Shown: positions 15,390 to 23,821, numbered from the stretch's first letter. The stretch: DNA of 33,867 nucleotides from Candidatus Sulfotelmatobacter sp. (GCA_030040965.1 JASHOT010000190.1:1-33867); one strand, 5' to 3'. The notes: a model not told the origin generated them from the sequence alone. Made by a program: numbers and translations.

Positions 15390-16913
15390 GTGTCGGGGGC
15401 ATTTTTGGCCGAAGATCTTCGGTTTGAACTAGCTATTTTGGCGACTGTCCAGGGCTTTTATCAAAAGCTCATGCGCGACTCGCTCGGCGGCGACGTGCCG
15501 ATTCCGAGCGGTCTCGACGAGGACGCTCTCCGCCATAGCGACCGCGAACTTCCCACCACGCTTTCGCGCATGTATCGCTGGCTGCACCTGCTCGATATGG
15601 CGATTACTCCCGCCATGGTGCGCCAGGCGCTCACGCCCGACACGGATTCCGAAGTGGCAGAGGCGCTTCTGCGATATTTTGTACGGCGGCGCGAGCCGAG
15701 CGACGTCAATCGCGACAAGACCGACCTCATCGCGACGTTTTTGTATCGCCATCCCCGCGTCCCCGGACAGTGGGAGCAGAGCGGCTATGGACTGGACGGA
15801 GCGCTGCCGCTTTCGCCATTTGAAATCGCACTGATCGAGATTCTGGCTGATACCGATGTGCCCTCACTGCCCGAGGAGCATGTGCAGTTGCTGCGACGCT
15901 TCGATCCGCTGCGCGAGGAAGTGTCGCGCTTCCGTGATTTCAACGCACTCATCGATTCCGGCGTCATCGCTCGGGTTCGAGAGCTGAAGCAGTGGCTCGA
16001 CTCCTCGTTCTATCATCCTGGAGTTCTGGCCACGGTCGCCGCTTACAATTGCGCTTTCGGCCACAAATTCGATGAGCTTTTTGCCAAGGCGCTCACCGAA
16101 ATCAAGAGCTTTGGCCAGGCGCTCGAAGAAATGGGCGGTACGATCCTGAGTACAGTCGATGGCGTGGAAGTCACCGTGGAGCACGTGGCGGCGATCGAAG
16201 AAAAACAGATGCTGCAAGCCGACTACGCCAGCACGCTGGAAAAATTCCGTCGCGTCTCGAAATTGAAGAAGGAACTCGACCGGCGCCCGCCCATCCGGCG
16301 TCCGTTAATGACGCCCGTAGGTCAGGCATCGCGGGCCAGCGCGGGTTCATCCGCGGGAGCAGCGCCGAAAACCGCCAAGGCCAAAGCGGCGGCAGCCAAA
16401 GCAGCGGCCCCCGCGGTATTTCAGCCGCCCACAGTCACGGCACAGCAAATTGCCGCTGAGGATGGAAAACTGCGGCGCGTCGAGGAATCAATTCGCGTTT
16501 TCGTGCGCGTAGCCGATCCGAAATATCGGCAGGTCGTGCCCATGCGTTTCTTCAATCTGACTTTAACTCCGGCAGAAGCCGACGCCTACAGCGCGGCCTT
16601 CCTGGAAGAAAAAAGTCTGCGCGCGGAAGTGGCGCGCACGCTCATTCGGCTGGTCTCGATCTCCGCCCGCATCTCGACCGAACTTGAGGAATTAAAGCGC
16701 AGCCAGAAAATGTCATCGCTGTGGAAACTGCATGCCGATGCCGTTGTCGTTTTGCTCGATATGGCCAGTACCGCGACGGAAGAAGGCGGCAGCGTAGCCA
16801 AAACAGCCGAGCAAAGCGGCTCGGGCGTGGCTGCAAAATCCATCCACGAATCGGTTCAGAAACTGCGCGCGCAGTCCGACGTTGCCGTGAAGACCCTCGC
16901 CAATGTGAGTTGA
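15390..16913 (+). CDS. 507-aa protein of unknown function
   Basis: I recognise no family. The protein is soluble, rich in helices and charged residues, and has three parts: an N-terminal helical region (about 1-265), a predicted coiled-coil stretch (about 268-305, EEKQMLQADYASTLEKFRR), and an Ala/Lys/Pro-rich linker (about 308-350, with KTAKAKAAAAKAAA) leading to a C-terminal helical domain (about 355-507). No signal peptide, membrane helix or enzymatic motif is visible. The GTG start at 15390 has only a poor AGAGAAAG upstream. It follows purU by 114 bases, separated by two hairpins, so it is probably a separate transcription unit. Confidence 0.7.
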   Translation: MSGAFLAEDLRFELAILATVQGFYQKLMRDSLGGDVPIPSGLDEDALRHSDRELPTTLSRMYRWLHLLDMAITPAMVRQALTPDTDSEVAEALLRYFVRRREPSDVNRDKTDLIATFLYRHPRVPGQWEQSGYGLDGALPLSPFEIALIEILADTDVPSLPEEHVQLLRRFDPLREEVSRFRDFNALIDSGVIARVRELKQWLDSSFYHPGVLATVAAYNCAFGHKFDELFAKALTEIKSFGQALEEMGGTILSTVDGVEVTVEHVAAIEEKQMLQADYASTLEKFRRVSKLKKELDRRPPIRRPLMTPVGQASRASAGSSAGAAPKTAKAKAAAAKAAAPAVFQPPTVTAQQIAAEDGKLRRVEESIRVFVRVADPKYRQVVPMRFFNLTLTPAEADAYSAAFLEEKSLRAEVARTLIRLVSISARISTELEELKRSQKMSSLWKLHADAVVVLLDMASTATEEGGSVAKTAEQSGSGVAAKSIHESVQKLRAQSDVAVKTLANVS

Positions 16914-16973
16914 CGTACTTCCCGCGACCTGCAACTGCTTAAACGCTGACGCCTCAACTGAACAGCCGCACAC

Positions 16974-16979
16974 TATAAT
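16974..16979 (+). promoter_or_regulatory. TATAAT directly before an ATG (leaderless candidate)
   Basis: A perfect TATAAT ends seven bases before the ATG at 16987, so transcription would start at or beside the start codon. There is no Shine-Dalgarno. No strong -35 is seen at the right distance (CTCAAC at 16953-16958 is the nearest, spacer 15). Confidence 0.4.
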
Positions 16980-16986
16980 CACGTCG

Positions 16987-18225
16987 ATGGCCAGCGATCC
17001 CTTCCTGTCGTGGGCGAACCGCACCGTGCTTCGCACTGGACGCGAGGAGCCCTACCTGAGCATTCAGGACATCGTCGTCTTTGTCCGCGATCTGGACGTG
17101 AGTAAGCCGTTCTACCTGCAACGCTTGGGCTTCGAACTGCTCGCAGAACAACGCCTTCCCACTGGCGAGCGCTGGATCGAAGTGGCGCCTCCCGACGGCA
17201 GTGCCAATCTTGCGCTGGTTGAGCCGAAACCCGACAGCCCGGAATACCACCTCATCGGCGGCTACCGATGGGTCCTTTTTATGACCGAGGATGTCCACGC
17301 CAAGTACAAAGAATGGAGCGAACGGGGTGTCCGTTTCTTATCCGCTCCCGAGACGCCGGGGTGGGGCGGCACCTATGCGCGCTTCGAGGATCCAGACGGG
17401 AACGCATTTGGCCTGGAGGGGTTCGATGAGGTAAAGCGAAGCCTTGAATTGAGCCGGCTGGCGCACGCAGAGAAGCTTGAAGCCGATCGCCGGGCTGCCC
17501 AGGAAATGGAAATCGCCAAGCAAGTCCAGGCGCGGTTGTTTCCGCAGATTCAACCGCAATTGCAGACCGTCGACTATGCGGGTACCTGCCTGCAGGCGCG
17601 ACAAGTGGGAGGCGACTACTTCGATTTTCTGAGTCTCGGACCGCAACGGCTGGGTTTGATCATCGGCGACGTTTCCGGCAAGGGGATCGCCGCTGCTCTC
17701 TTGATGGCGAATCTACAGGCCAGCCTGCGGAGCCAGTCGTCATTGGCCTTCGATCACCCCCAGGCATTGCTCAGATCCGTGAACCGCCTGTTCTATGACA
17801 ACACGAGCGACAGTGCCTACGCATCGCTTTTGTTTGCCGACTACGACGATTCGACCCGGCGACTGCGGTTCGCCAATTGCGGGCATTTGTCCGGACTCTT
17901 GCTGAGAAGAGACGGTGATGTTGAATTGCTTGAGTCGACGACCACGCTGCTGGGGCTCTTCCAGGAGTGGGACTGCTTCATGCAGGAAAAAGAACTTTTT
18001 CCCGGCGACCTGCTTGCACTCTACACCGATGGCGTCACGGAAGCCAGCAACGTTCAAGGAGAGGAATTTGGTGAGCGGCTTTTGATTGAAGCGCTGCGGC
18101 AACATCGGGAACTGTCGTGCCAGGCTTTGCTGGCCGCAGTTGTGGATAGAGTTCGGCGATTCGGCTCTCAGGAACAGCACGACGACATAACGATAATCGT
18201 CGCGAAGTTCAACAGCGGTAAATGA
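16987..18225 (+). CDS. VOC (glyoxalase-fold) domain fused to PP2C/SpoIIE-type phosphatase
   Basis: A 412-aa cytosolic two-domain protein. Residues about 24-146 form a vicinal-oxygen-chelate unit (QDIVVFVRDLDVSKPFYLQRLGF near the start, in parts; FEDPDGNAFGLEGF at the end). A helical, coiled-coil linker follows (about 150-185, EMEIAKQVQARLFPQ), then an RsbU/SpoIIE phosphatase domain with its metal-binding aspartates: GGDYFDF (208-214), GDVSGKG (227-233), YTDGVTEA (346-353) and HDDITI (398-403). Such phosphatases dephosphorylate anti-sigma-factor antagonists; normally their sensor is PAS, GAF or a response-regulator receiver. Here the sensor position is taken by a VOC domain, which could bind a small ligand. 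No anti-sigma or antagonist genes are nearby. Confidence 0.9.
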   Translation: MASDPFLSWANRTVLRTGREEPYLSIQDIVVFVRDLDVSKPFYLQRLGFELLAEQRLPTGERWIEVAPPDGSANLALVEPKPDSPEYHLIGGYRWVLFMTEDVHAKYKEWSERGVRFLSAPETPGWGGTYARFEDPDGNAFGLEGFDEVKRSLELSRLAHAEKLEADRRAAQEMEIAKQVQARLFPQIQPQLQTVDYAGTCLQARQVGGDYFDFLSLGPQRLGLIIGDVSGKGIAAALLMANLQASLRSQSSLAFDHPQALLRSVNRLFYDNTSDSAYASLLFADYDDSTRRLRFANCGHLSGLLLRRDGDVELLESTTTLLGLFQEWDCFMQEKELFPGDLLALYTDGVTEASNVQGEEFGERLLIEALRQHRELSCQALLAAVVDRVRRFGSQEQHDDITIIVAKFNSGK

Positions 18226-18290
18226 CCGTGACCTGCCAATGACCAGACGTTCGGGCACCGGCAGGGCCTGCGTTCATGAGCACGGAAAAA

Positions 18291-18386
18291 GCGGGCGAAA
18301 TCGCCTGTCCCCCGGATGAAGGCTTAAGCCAGCGGGGACGCAAGAGTTCTGAATCGAAACCGCGAAGCGTGCCATCAAGATAGCAC
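18291..18386. other. Structured leader or palindromic element before carbonic anhydrase
   Basis: Nested pairings are visible in this 220-bp gap: GCGG (18291-18294) with CCGC (18360-18363); GTCCCC (18307-18312) with GGGGAC (18334-18339), enclosing GGCTTAAGCC (18321-18330); a GGCGAAATCGCC hairpin (18294-18305); and GTGC (18369-18372) with GCAC (18383-18386). It could be a structured 5' leader or another REP-type palindrome. GGGGACGCAAG resembles part of the cyclic-di-GMP-I riboswitch, but the partner GGCAAACC block is missing. Confidence 0.35.
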
Positions 18387-18463
18387 AAAGCCGCGAACAC
18401 GTTTACCCCTCCACCTAAACCAACAGAGTTTGCACGCAACATTCTTTGAAGGAGAAGCCTCCC

Positions 18464-19018
18464 ATGAACAGTTTTGATTCGTTGCTAAAACGTAACAAAG
18501 ATTTCGCTGCCAGTCAGTCTGCCGCGCGCGAGCTTATGCCCCGAGCGCTGCCCAAGGTAAAAGCAATCATTATTGGTTGCGCCGATATGCGCGTCGACCC
18601 GGCTCACGTGCTTGGAATCAAACCGGGCGAGGCTGTCGTGATGCGCAACATCGGCGGCAGGATTACTCCAGGGTTGTTGGAGCAGTTGGGCCTTCTGGGA
18701 AGAATCGGTGAAGTTGCCGATGCGATTCCTGGCGGTGGCGGGGAATTTCATCTCATCGTGATGCAACACACCAATTGCGGCATCACCTATCTCGCCAACG
18801 ATCCCTCCATGCTATCGCGCTATTTTCAATTACAGGAAGGGGAACTCAAGAACAAAAAAGTTACCGATCCCCGTGCAGCGGTGGCTGTCGACGTCGCGCT
18901 GCTGCGGGCGATTCCCGGATTGCCGGCAGACTGGGTCATATCAGGCCTGGTTTATGACGTCGCCACGGGACTGGCTGAGGTCGTCGTGCCGCCCACGGCG
19001 ATCCGCGCCGCGGCATAA
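18464..19018 (+). CDS. Beta-class carbonic anhydrase
   Basis: A 184-aa zinc enzyme that interconverts CO2 and bicarbonate. All catalytic residues of the beta class are present: Cys39, the Asp41-Arg43 dyad (CADMR), His102 and Cys105 (HTNC). RNIGGRITPG (61-70) is the usual active-site loop. No signal peptide, so cytosolic. It is on the short side for the family, close to the compact CynT/Rv1284-like forms. The start was chosen at ATG 18464 because AAGGAG lies nine bases upstream; the frame extends to a TTG at 18446, which would include that site. A structured element precedes it. Confidence 0.9.
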   Translation: MNSFDSLLKRNKDFAASQSAARELMPRALPKVKAIIIGCADMRVDPAHVLGIKPGEAVVMRNIGGRITPGLLEQLGLLGRIGEVADAIPGGGGEFHLIVMQHTNCGITYLANDPSMLSRYFQLQEGELKNKKVTDPRAAVAVDVALLRAIPGLPADWVISGLVYDVATGLAEVVVPPTAIRAAA

Positions 19019-19073
19019 GATGTCTCATCATTCGAGCGCCCAGTCGCTTTCAAATGAATAAATTCGAATGAAT

Positions 19074-19102
19074 AAAAAAAGACGGGCGTCTCCACGCCCG
19101 TC
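19074..19102 (-). terminator. Intrinsic terminator of rng
   Basis: A perfect 9-bp stem, GACGGGCGT with ACGCCCGTC around CTCC (19081-19102). Read on the minus strand it is followed by seven T's (A-run at 19074-19080). It lies about 40 bases after the rng stop, ending the rod-shape/RNase cluster. On the plus strand it lacks a good T-tract, so it would only weakly terminate the carbonic anhydrase transcript. Confidence 0.85.
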
Positions 19103-19114
19103 TCAAGTTTCTCC

Positions 19115-19142
19115 TCGCGACTCGGGACTCCCGACTCGCGGC
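19115..19142. repeat. 7-nt tandem array at the rng stop codon
   Basis: Four heptamers: TCGCGAC, TCGGGAC, TCCCGAC, TCGCGGC. The last base is the first base of the rng stop codon (CTA on the plus strand), so the array ends precisely at the gene border, between the coding region and the terminator. Confidence 0.65.
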
Positions 19143-21961
19143 TAGTTGATATCGAACTGCTCCTGATGCACTGCCGGATCGCTCTTCACGATGATGGTCC
19201 GCTTGGTCATCTCTTCCATCTCGTTCAACAGCCGGCCGTTGTTCGACTTCAACTCCTTGGCCACGTCCGGATGCACGCGCAGCATGACGTCTTCATGCTC
19301 GAGATGCTTGGCGATCTTGCGCATCTCGACGTAGATTTCGTTGCATACCGTGGTGACCGATTTCACGTAGCCCGTCGCCTGGCAATAGGGACAGGGCGCG
19401 CCGATGGTGCGTTCGAGCGACTGCTTGACGCGCTTGCGGGTGATCGCCACCAATCCAAAATCGTTGAATTGCAGCGTTTTTGATGGCGCCCGATCGTGAC
19501 GCAGTTCCTCTTCGAGAGCCTGCATCACGCGCTGCCGGTTGCGGCGTTCATCCATGTCGATGAAATCGATGATGATGATGCCGCCCAAGTCGCGCAGCCG
19601 GACCTGGCGCACGATTTCCTTGACCGCGTCCACATTGGTCTTGACGATCGTGTCTTCCAGACGCTGTGTCTTGCCGACGTACTTGCCGGTGTTGATGTCG
19701 ATCGCGACCAATGCCTCGGTCTGGTTGATGACAATGTATCCGCCACTTTTCAGCCAGACTTTCGACTTGAGCGCCTTGTTCATCTCTTCGGTGAGCCCGA
19801 ACTGTTCGAACAGCGGCGTTTCCTTGGTGTAGAGCTTGACGCGCTTGACCATAGCGGGCTGGAAACGATTGAAGAAACGCAGAATGCGTTCGTACTCCTG
19901 TTCGGTATCGACCCAGATCACGCTGAAGTCAGACGTGACCTGATCGCGCAGCACACGCTCGACCACGTTAAGGTCGTGATAGATGAGCGCGGGCGGCTTG
20001 GAATTTTCCGCGCGATTCTTGATGTCCTGCCACAGTCCCTTCAGGAAGCGGATATCGGCGCGCAACTCGTCTTCGCTCGCGCTCTGGGCCGCGGTGCGAA
20101 CAATGAATCCGCCATGGCCGTTTTCGCGCTCGCTGACGATGATTCGCTTCAACCTCTGGCGCTCTTCCTCGGAAGAAATCTTGCGGGAGACACCGGTATG
20201 GTTGACGGTCGGCATGTAGACCAAAAACCGTCCCGGCAGCGCGATGTGGCTGGTGATGCGCGCGCCCTTCTTGCCGATCGGTTCTTTCGCGATCTGCACC
20301 AGAATCTCTTGGCCCTCTTTTAGCAGGTCGCTGATCTGAGGAACCGGAGCCGACTCCCTGCGCCGGAAGCGGCGTTGTCCGCCGCCACCACGGCGGCCCC
20401 CGCGGCGTTCATAACCGCGCTCGTATCTCGGCCGGGGTGAGCGCTGCGTATAACCTGCCGTGGACGCGGGCGCCCGAACTTCCGCGCGGGCGTCGACCGT
20501 GCCGTTCCCTCGCGCTTCGGCGTCGAGCATGGCTTCGGCCTCGGCTTGCGCCTCTTCGAGTTCGATTTCTTCACTGTCTTCTTCGGCTGCTTCGAGGGAC
20601 GTATCGCTGGCTACTGCGTCGGTCTCACCCAGCGATGTACGGTGAATTTCCTCGACGGCTTCGCGGGCATCCGCGCTGAGCTGGGCTGTGCCGCCAGGTT
20701 GAATCTCCTCCTCAAATTCGTCATACCCTTCGTCAGAAGCAGACTCGTAACGGATCGTGTCGGCCTCCTCATCCTCAATGGTTTCTTCTTCCAGCGTTCC
20801 CGGTGCGGCAAACACGGAAGATTTCTCATCGTGTGCTTGAGGACGCTCGTCCGTGTGCTCGGCGATCGGAATCAGCTTGTCACGCACTTCCTCTTCGACC
20901 TCTTCGACGATTTCTCCCGAGTCGTCTTCCGGCGCATCGGCATGGCGAGTTTCACCCGGCCATCCGAGAGCGGGCAATTCGGTTTCTTCCCCGCGGCGAA
21001 AATCCTGACTCCATTCCGTTGAGGTTGAGGCCGAGAGTGCCGGAGCCGACTCGACCGGCTCGTCGTGAATGGCATGAGTGTCATCATGTTCCTCATGCAA
21101 CGGTTCGGCCGCAGAGGATTCTCCCGCGGCAAAGATTGGTTCGTCCTCAGGAAATGTAGCCGCCAGAGGCACGCTGGTTTCATCCGCCGTTTGCGCAGTC
21201 GCGTCCGAGGCGGCATGAACCGGCTCTTCCTGGACTGCTGCGGGTTGCGCAAATCTCGAATATTTCGAAATCGACTCGCCCGGCAGAAGGATCGGCGTAT
21301 ACCCGGCCACCGGTCGGGAGGGCGACGACCTGCCGGAGTCTGAAGGTCGCGAGGAGGCCCCAGACCGTCCGTAGTGCTGATCAGTTCCGCGCTCTGCGCC
21401 TCGATCAAATCCACGATCGCGGCCTTCGCCACGACTATCGCCGCGACGTCCGCCACGCCCACGTCGACGACGGCCGCGCCAGTTTCCGCGTTCGCGATTC
21501 TCACCGCCGCTGGCCTGCTCGGGCTCCGTGCTGGCCGCTTCGGTAACTTCTTCAGCTCGCTCGTAACCTTCCGTCGCCGCGTCCGACTCGGCCAGGCGTT
21601 CCGACTCGACGGTACCTTCGGTAACAGCTCCTTCGGACGCCGTTACGGTTTCCGTGCCAGGAGCTTGCGGGCGCATGTCTTGCACGCCGCGATTTGCGGG
21701 AATCGTCTCCGTCAGATCGTCGTCGTGCTCTTCTAAGTCCATGAAATCGGAGACGTAGAGAAACGCGTCGCGCTCCAGGCCGATATCGACGAAGGCCGAC
21801 TGCATGCCAGGCAGCACGCGGGTTACGCGGCCCTTGTAGATCGAACCGGCGAGGGTGTATTCATTTTCACGCTCGAGATAAATTTCCGCGAGCAGATCAT
21901 CTTCTACCAGCCCCACTTTGGTTTCGTGGGGCGTAGATGAGACAAACAATTCTTTATTCAT
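19142..21961 (-). CDS. rng: Ribonuclease G/E family endoribonuclease with giant S1 insert
   Basis: A 939-aa single-strand endoribonuclease for rRNA/mRNA processing. The N-terminal half of the S1 RNA-binding domain (about 35-76, IYKGRVTRVLPGMQSAFVDIG) is separated from the rest (about 543-590) by roughly 465 low-complexity residues. That insert has an Arg/Gly-rich patch (157-193), a long Glu/Asp-rich part (about 245-490) and a second Arg/Gly patch (505-536). The catalytic region is complete: DIN (755-757) and DFID (799-802) for Mg2+, and CPYCQATG (857-864) for the zinc link. No E. coli-type C-terminal scaffold exists, so the insert may do that job. Start: GGAG six bases before the ATG. It probably has its own promoter in the 499-bp leader. 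Confidence 0.92.
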   Translation of the reverse strand: MNKELFVSSTPHETKVGLVEDDLLAEIYLERENEYTLAGSIYKGRVTRVLPGMQSAFVDIGLERDAFLYVSDFMDLEEHDDDLTETIPANRGVQDMRPQAPGTETVTASEGAVTEGTVESERLAESDAATEGYERAEEVTEAASTEPEQASGGENRERGNWRGRRRRGRGGRRGDSRGEGRDRGFDRGAERGTDQHYGRSGASSRPSDSGRSSPSRPVAGYTPILLPGESISKYSRFAQPAAVQEEPVHAASDATAQTADETSVPLAATFPEDEPIFAAGESSAAEPLHEEHDDTHAIHDEPVESAPALSASTSTEWSQDFRRGEETELPALGWPGETRHADAPEDDSGEIVEEVEEEVRDKLIPIAEHTDERPQAHDEKSSVFAAPGTLEEETIEDEEADTIRYESASDEGYDEFEEEIQPGGTAQLSADAREAVEEIHRTSLGETDAVASDTSLEAAEEDSEEIELEEAQAEAEAMLDAEARGNGTVDARAEVRAPASTAGYTQRSPRPRYERGYERRGGRRGGGGQRRFRRRESAPVPQISDLLKEGQEILVQIAKEPIGKKGARITSHIALPGRFLVYMPTVNHTGVSRKISSEEERQRLKRIIVSERENGHGGFIVRTAAQSASEDELRADIRFLKGLWQDIKNRAENSKPPALIYHDLNVVERVLRDQVTSDFSVIWVDTEQEYERILRFFNRFQPAMVKRVKLYTKETPLFEQFGLTEEMNKALKSKVWLKSGGYIVINQTEALVAIDINTGKYVGKTQRLEDTIVKTNVDAVKEIVRQVRLRDLGGIIIIDFIDMDERRNRQRVMQALEEELRHDRAPSKTLQFNDFGLVAITRKRVKQSLERTIGAPCPYCQATGYVKSVTTVCNEIYVEMRKIAKHLEHEDVMLRVHPDVAKELKSNNGRLLNEMEEMTKRTIIVKSDPAVHQEQFDIN

Positions 21962-22460
21962 TCAACACTCCGGTCCCATCGGCTTCCTTATGCCGAGGGG
22001 CACTCACCGGTCGGTAGAAAGAAGATTTACGGGAGGATCAAGCGGAAGGACGCGTGCGTAAGATGCCGTTGCCTTGCGCAGACGACAACGTGCCCGGGAG
22101 ATGTGTTCTCCCGGCCGAGTCCGCTGCACATGCTTGGGAATCTTTTGCACTATCGCTTTCATGTGCCGGGGTTGTGACCGCTCTCTGACCGATTGGGTCG
22201 GGGGCCGTTCCCCGCCCGGCTGCCTTCCAGCTTAGATCCTGCCCGACCTTCTTCTGCACCTTGGTGCATCCGGCCGGTGATTCTTGCCCTCTTCACGCGA
22301 GGGCGATCGAAATTTTCGGCGGCGCCTCGGAATTTTTCAGCCGAAGCTCAGCAAGTGTCCGTCCTGCCGTCTTTCCTATCGTTCGTCCTTCCGTTCCTGA
22401 ACCCTATGCCTCTGAACAGCTTCGCCGAACCGGCTCACCCAGTTCGTCGGCTTCATTCAC
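21962..22460 (-). promoter_or_regulatory. Long non-coding leader upstream of rng
   Basis: 499 bp without a convincing gene, between rodA and rng. Hairpins are visible: CCGGGAGA with TCTCCCGG (22094-22114, 8 bp, perfect), TGCACC with GGTGCA (22255-22268), and GGGG with CCCC near 22200-22213. This probably holds the rng promoter and a structured 5' untranslated region. RNase E autoregulates through such a leader in E. coli; here that is only an analogy. Confidence 0.4.
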
Positions 22461-23564
22461 CTAGTTAACGAAGCGGCGCATGCGAACATTCATTACCATC
22501 CCCAGCGCCAGGAACATGAACAATACGGAAGACCCACCATAACTCATCAACGGCAGGGGTATTCCAGTGACCGGCATAAAGCCAACCACCATGCCGACAT
22601 TGACCAGGATATGGAAGCTAAGCACAGCCACCACACCCATCACCACGAACGTGCCGGCGCGGTCGGGCGCCGTTTGCGCGTTCTGGGTCAAACGCATCAG
22701 CACAATGAAGTATAACAGCAGAACCCCGAGAGCGCCTACGAATCCATGTTCCTCGCTGAACGCCGCGAATATGAAATCCGTTTGCGGAATCGGCAGGAAG
22801 GCCCCATGTGTTTGCGAGCCTTTCCCGCCCCAGATGCCTCCAGAACCCACCGCAATCATGGATTGCTTAACTTGATACCCCGACCCCTGCGGATCCAGAT
22901 CGGGATTCTCATAACTCGCCAGCCTCTGCTTCTGATATCCCTTAAGGACATGATGGCTGATCGCCGGAACGTACAGAACTACGCTAATCCCGATCACCGC
23001 CACCAGAAAGACTGACAAACCCTGCCTCCACTGCAACCCTCCCAGAAACATGCCCATAGCGGCAATCGGGAGATACGTCAGGGCGGTACCGAGATCGGGC
23101 TGCTTCAAAACCAGCAACATGGGAATGCCGACAATCGCGCCAGCCTTCATGAAATCCGACCATGAGAGCTCGCGCGACCGCATCTCCGCAAAATACCGGG
23201 CGACCGCCAGAATCAGAATCAGCTTCACCCACTCCGACGGCTGAAAGTGATTTCCTCCCGGCATCTTGATCCAGCGCTTCGCTCCCAGTGCCTTGGTGCC
23301 GAACACCAGCACCCCCATCAGCGACGCAACCCCGGCAATGTAGAACCAGTGAATCCGTTCCAGCAGCGCCTGATAATTCACCAGGCTCATCAGGAACATT
23401 GCGCCGACACCACCCAGAATCCAGTAGATCTGTTTCACGTCCGAGCCTGCGAACTTGGTGTGCAGCGTGGCGCTGTGGATTTCCATGACACCGAGCCCGC
23501 AAATGAGCAGGACAAAGCCCAACAGCACCCAATCAAAATCGCGAAATGAAACGTAGCGTGACAT
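22461..23564 (-). CDS. rodA: RodA, SEDS-family peptidoglycan glycosyltransferase
   Basis: A 367-aa polytopic membrane enzyme that polymerises lipid II into glycan strands during cell elongation with PBP2. About ten helices; family signatures are WVKLILILAVARYFAE (about 113-128), KQPDLGTAL (about 154-162), the FIFAAFSEEHGFVGALG segment (about 264-280) and the C-terminal MPVTGIPLPLMSYGGSS (about 330-346). Length is normal for RodA. The ATG at 23564 directly follows a heptamer array on the minus strand (AGAACTG units), with only GAGA as a ribosome-site-like stretch. Part of the mreB-C-D-mrdA-rodA order usual in rods. Confidence 0.95.
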   Translation of the reverse strand: MSRYVSFRDFDWVLLGFVLLICGLGVMEIHSATLHTKFAGSDVKQIYWILGGVGAMFLMSLVNYQALLERIHWFYIAGVASLMGVLVFGTKALGAKRWIKMPGGNHFQPSEWVKLILILAVARYFAEMRSRELSWSDFMKAGAIVGIPMLLVLKQPDLGTALTYLPIAAMGMFLGGLQWRQGLSVFLVAVIGISVVLYVPAISHHVLKGYQKQRLASYENPDLDPQGSGYQVKQSMIAVGSGGIWGGKGSQTHGAFLPIPQTDFIFAAFSEEHGFVGALGVLLLYFIVLMRLTQNAQTAPDRAGTFVVMGVVAVLSFHILVNVGMVVGFMPVTGIPLPLMSYGGSSVLFMFLALGMVMNVRMRRFVN

Positions 23565-23592
23565 CAGTTCTCAGTTGTCAGTTCTCAGTCTC
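23565..23592. repeat. 7-nt tandem array abutting the rodA start
   Basis: Units CAGTTCT, CAGTTGT, CAGTTCT, CAGTCTC on the plus strand. The first base adjoins the rodA ATG, so on the minus strand the array reads straight into the start codon. Confidence 0.65.
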
Positions 23593-23613
23593 CCGCGGTT
23601 GGGGTATCCGAAG

Positions 23614-23796
23614 TTACGCGCCCTGCCGCAGTCGCGACCACAACGAATGCGCTCCCTTGATGACCACAGGAATGAAGACGATGCTTCTGACGACGCGGTA
23701 CCCGCGTCGCGGAGTCCAACCCACGCGCATTCCGAAGAAAAGGCCGATGCACAATGCGACGGAAAGTCCCCAGCCAAAGGCTTCGTCCCTATTCAT
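23614..23796 (-). CDS. 60-aa membrane protein between mrdA and rodA
   Basis: A 60-residue protein with one clear hydrophobic helix (about 8-24, WGLSVALCIGLFFGM) and a second shorter one (about 37-46), and a basic C-terminus. The frame runs further to 23820, but the ATG at 23796 is preferred: GAGG lies five bases upstream and the start MNRDEAFGW is clean. It is not a recognised elongasome component. Its position inside the rod-shape operon and good ribosome site suggest a real, possibly accessory, small membrane protein. Confidence 0.6.
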   Translation of the reverse strand: MNRDEAFGWGLSVALCIGLFFGMRVGWTPRRGYRVVRSIVFIPVVIKGAHSLWSRLRQGA

Positions 23797-23821
23797 TCGG
23801 ACCTCGCGGTTTCCGCACACA

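Noticed and set aside
15364-15435. Short frame from an ATG upstream of the 507-aa gene
   Set aside because: It ends after 23 codons at a TAG and is not in frame with the gene.
18291-18363. Cyclic-di-GMP-I (GEMM) riboswitch
   Set aside because: GGGGACGCAAG resembles one half, but the GGCAAACC strand and the second stem are not found, so only a generic structured element is reported.
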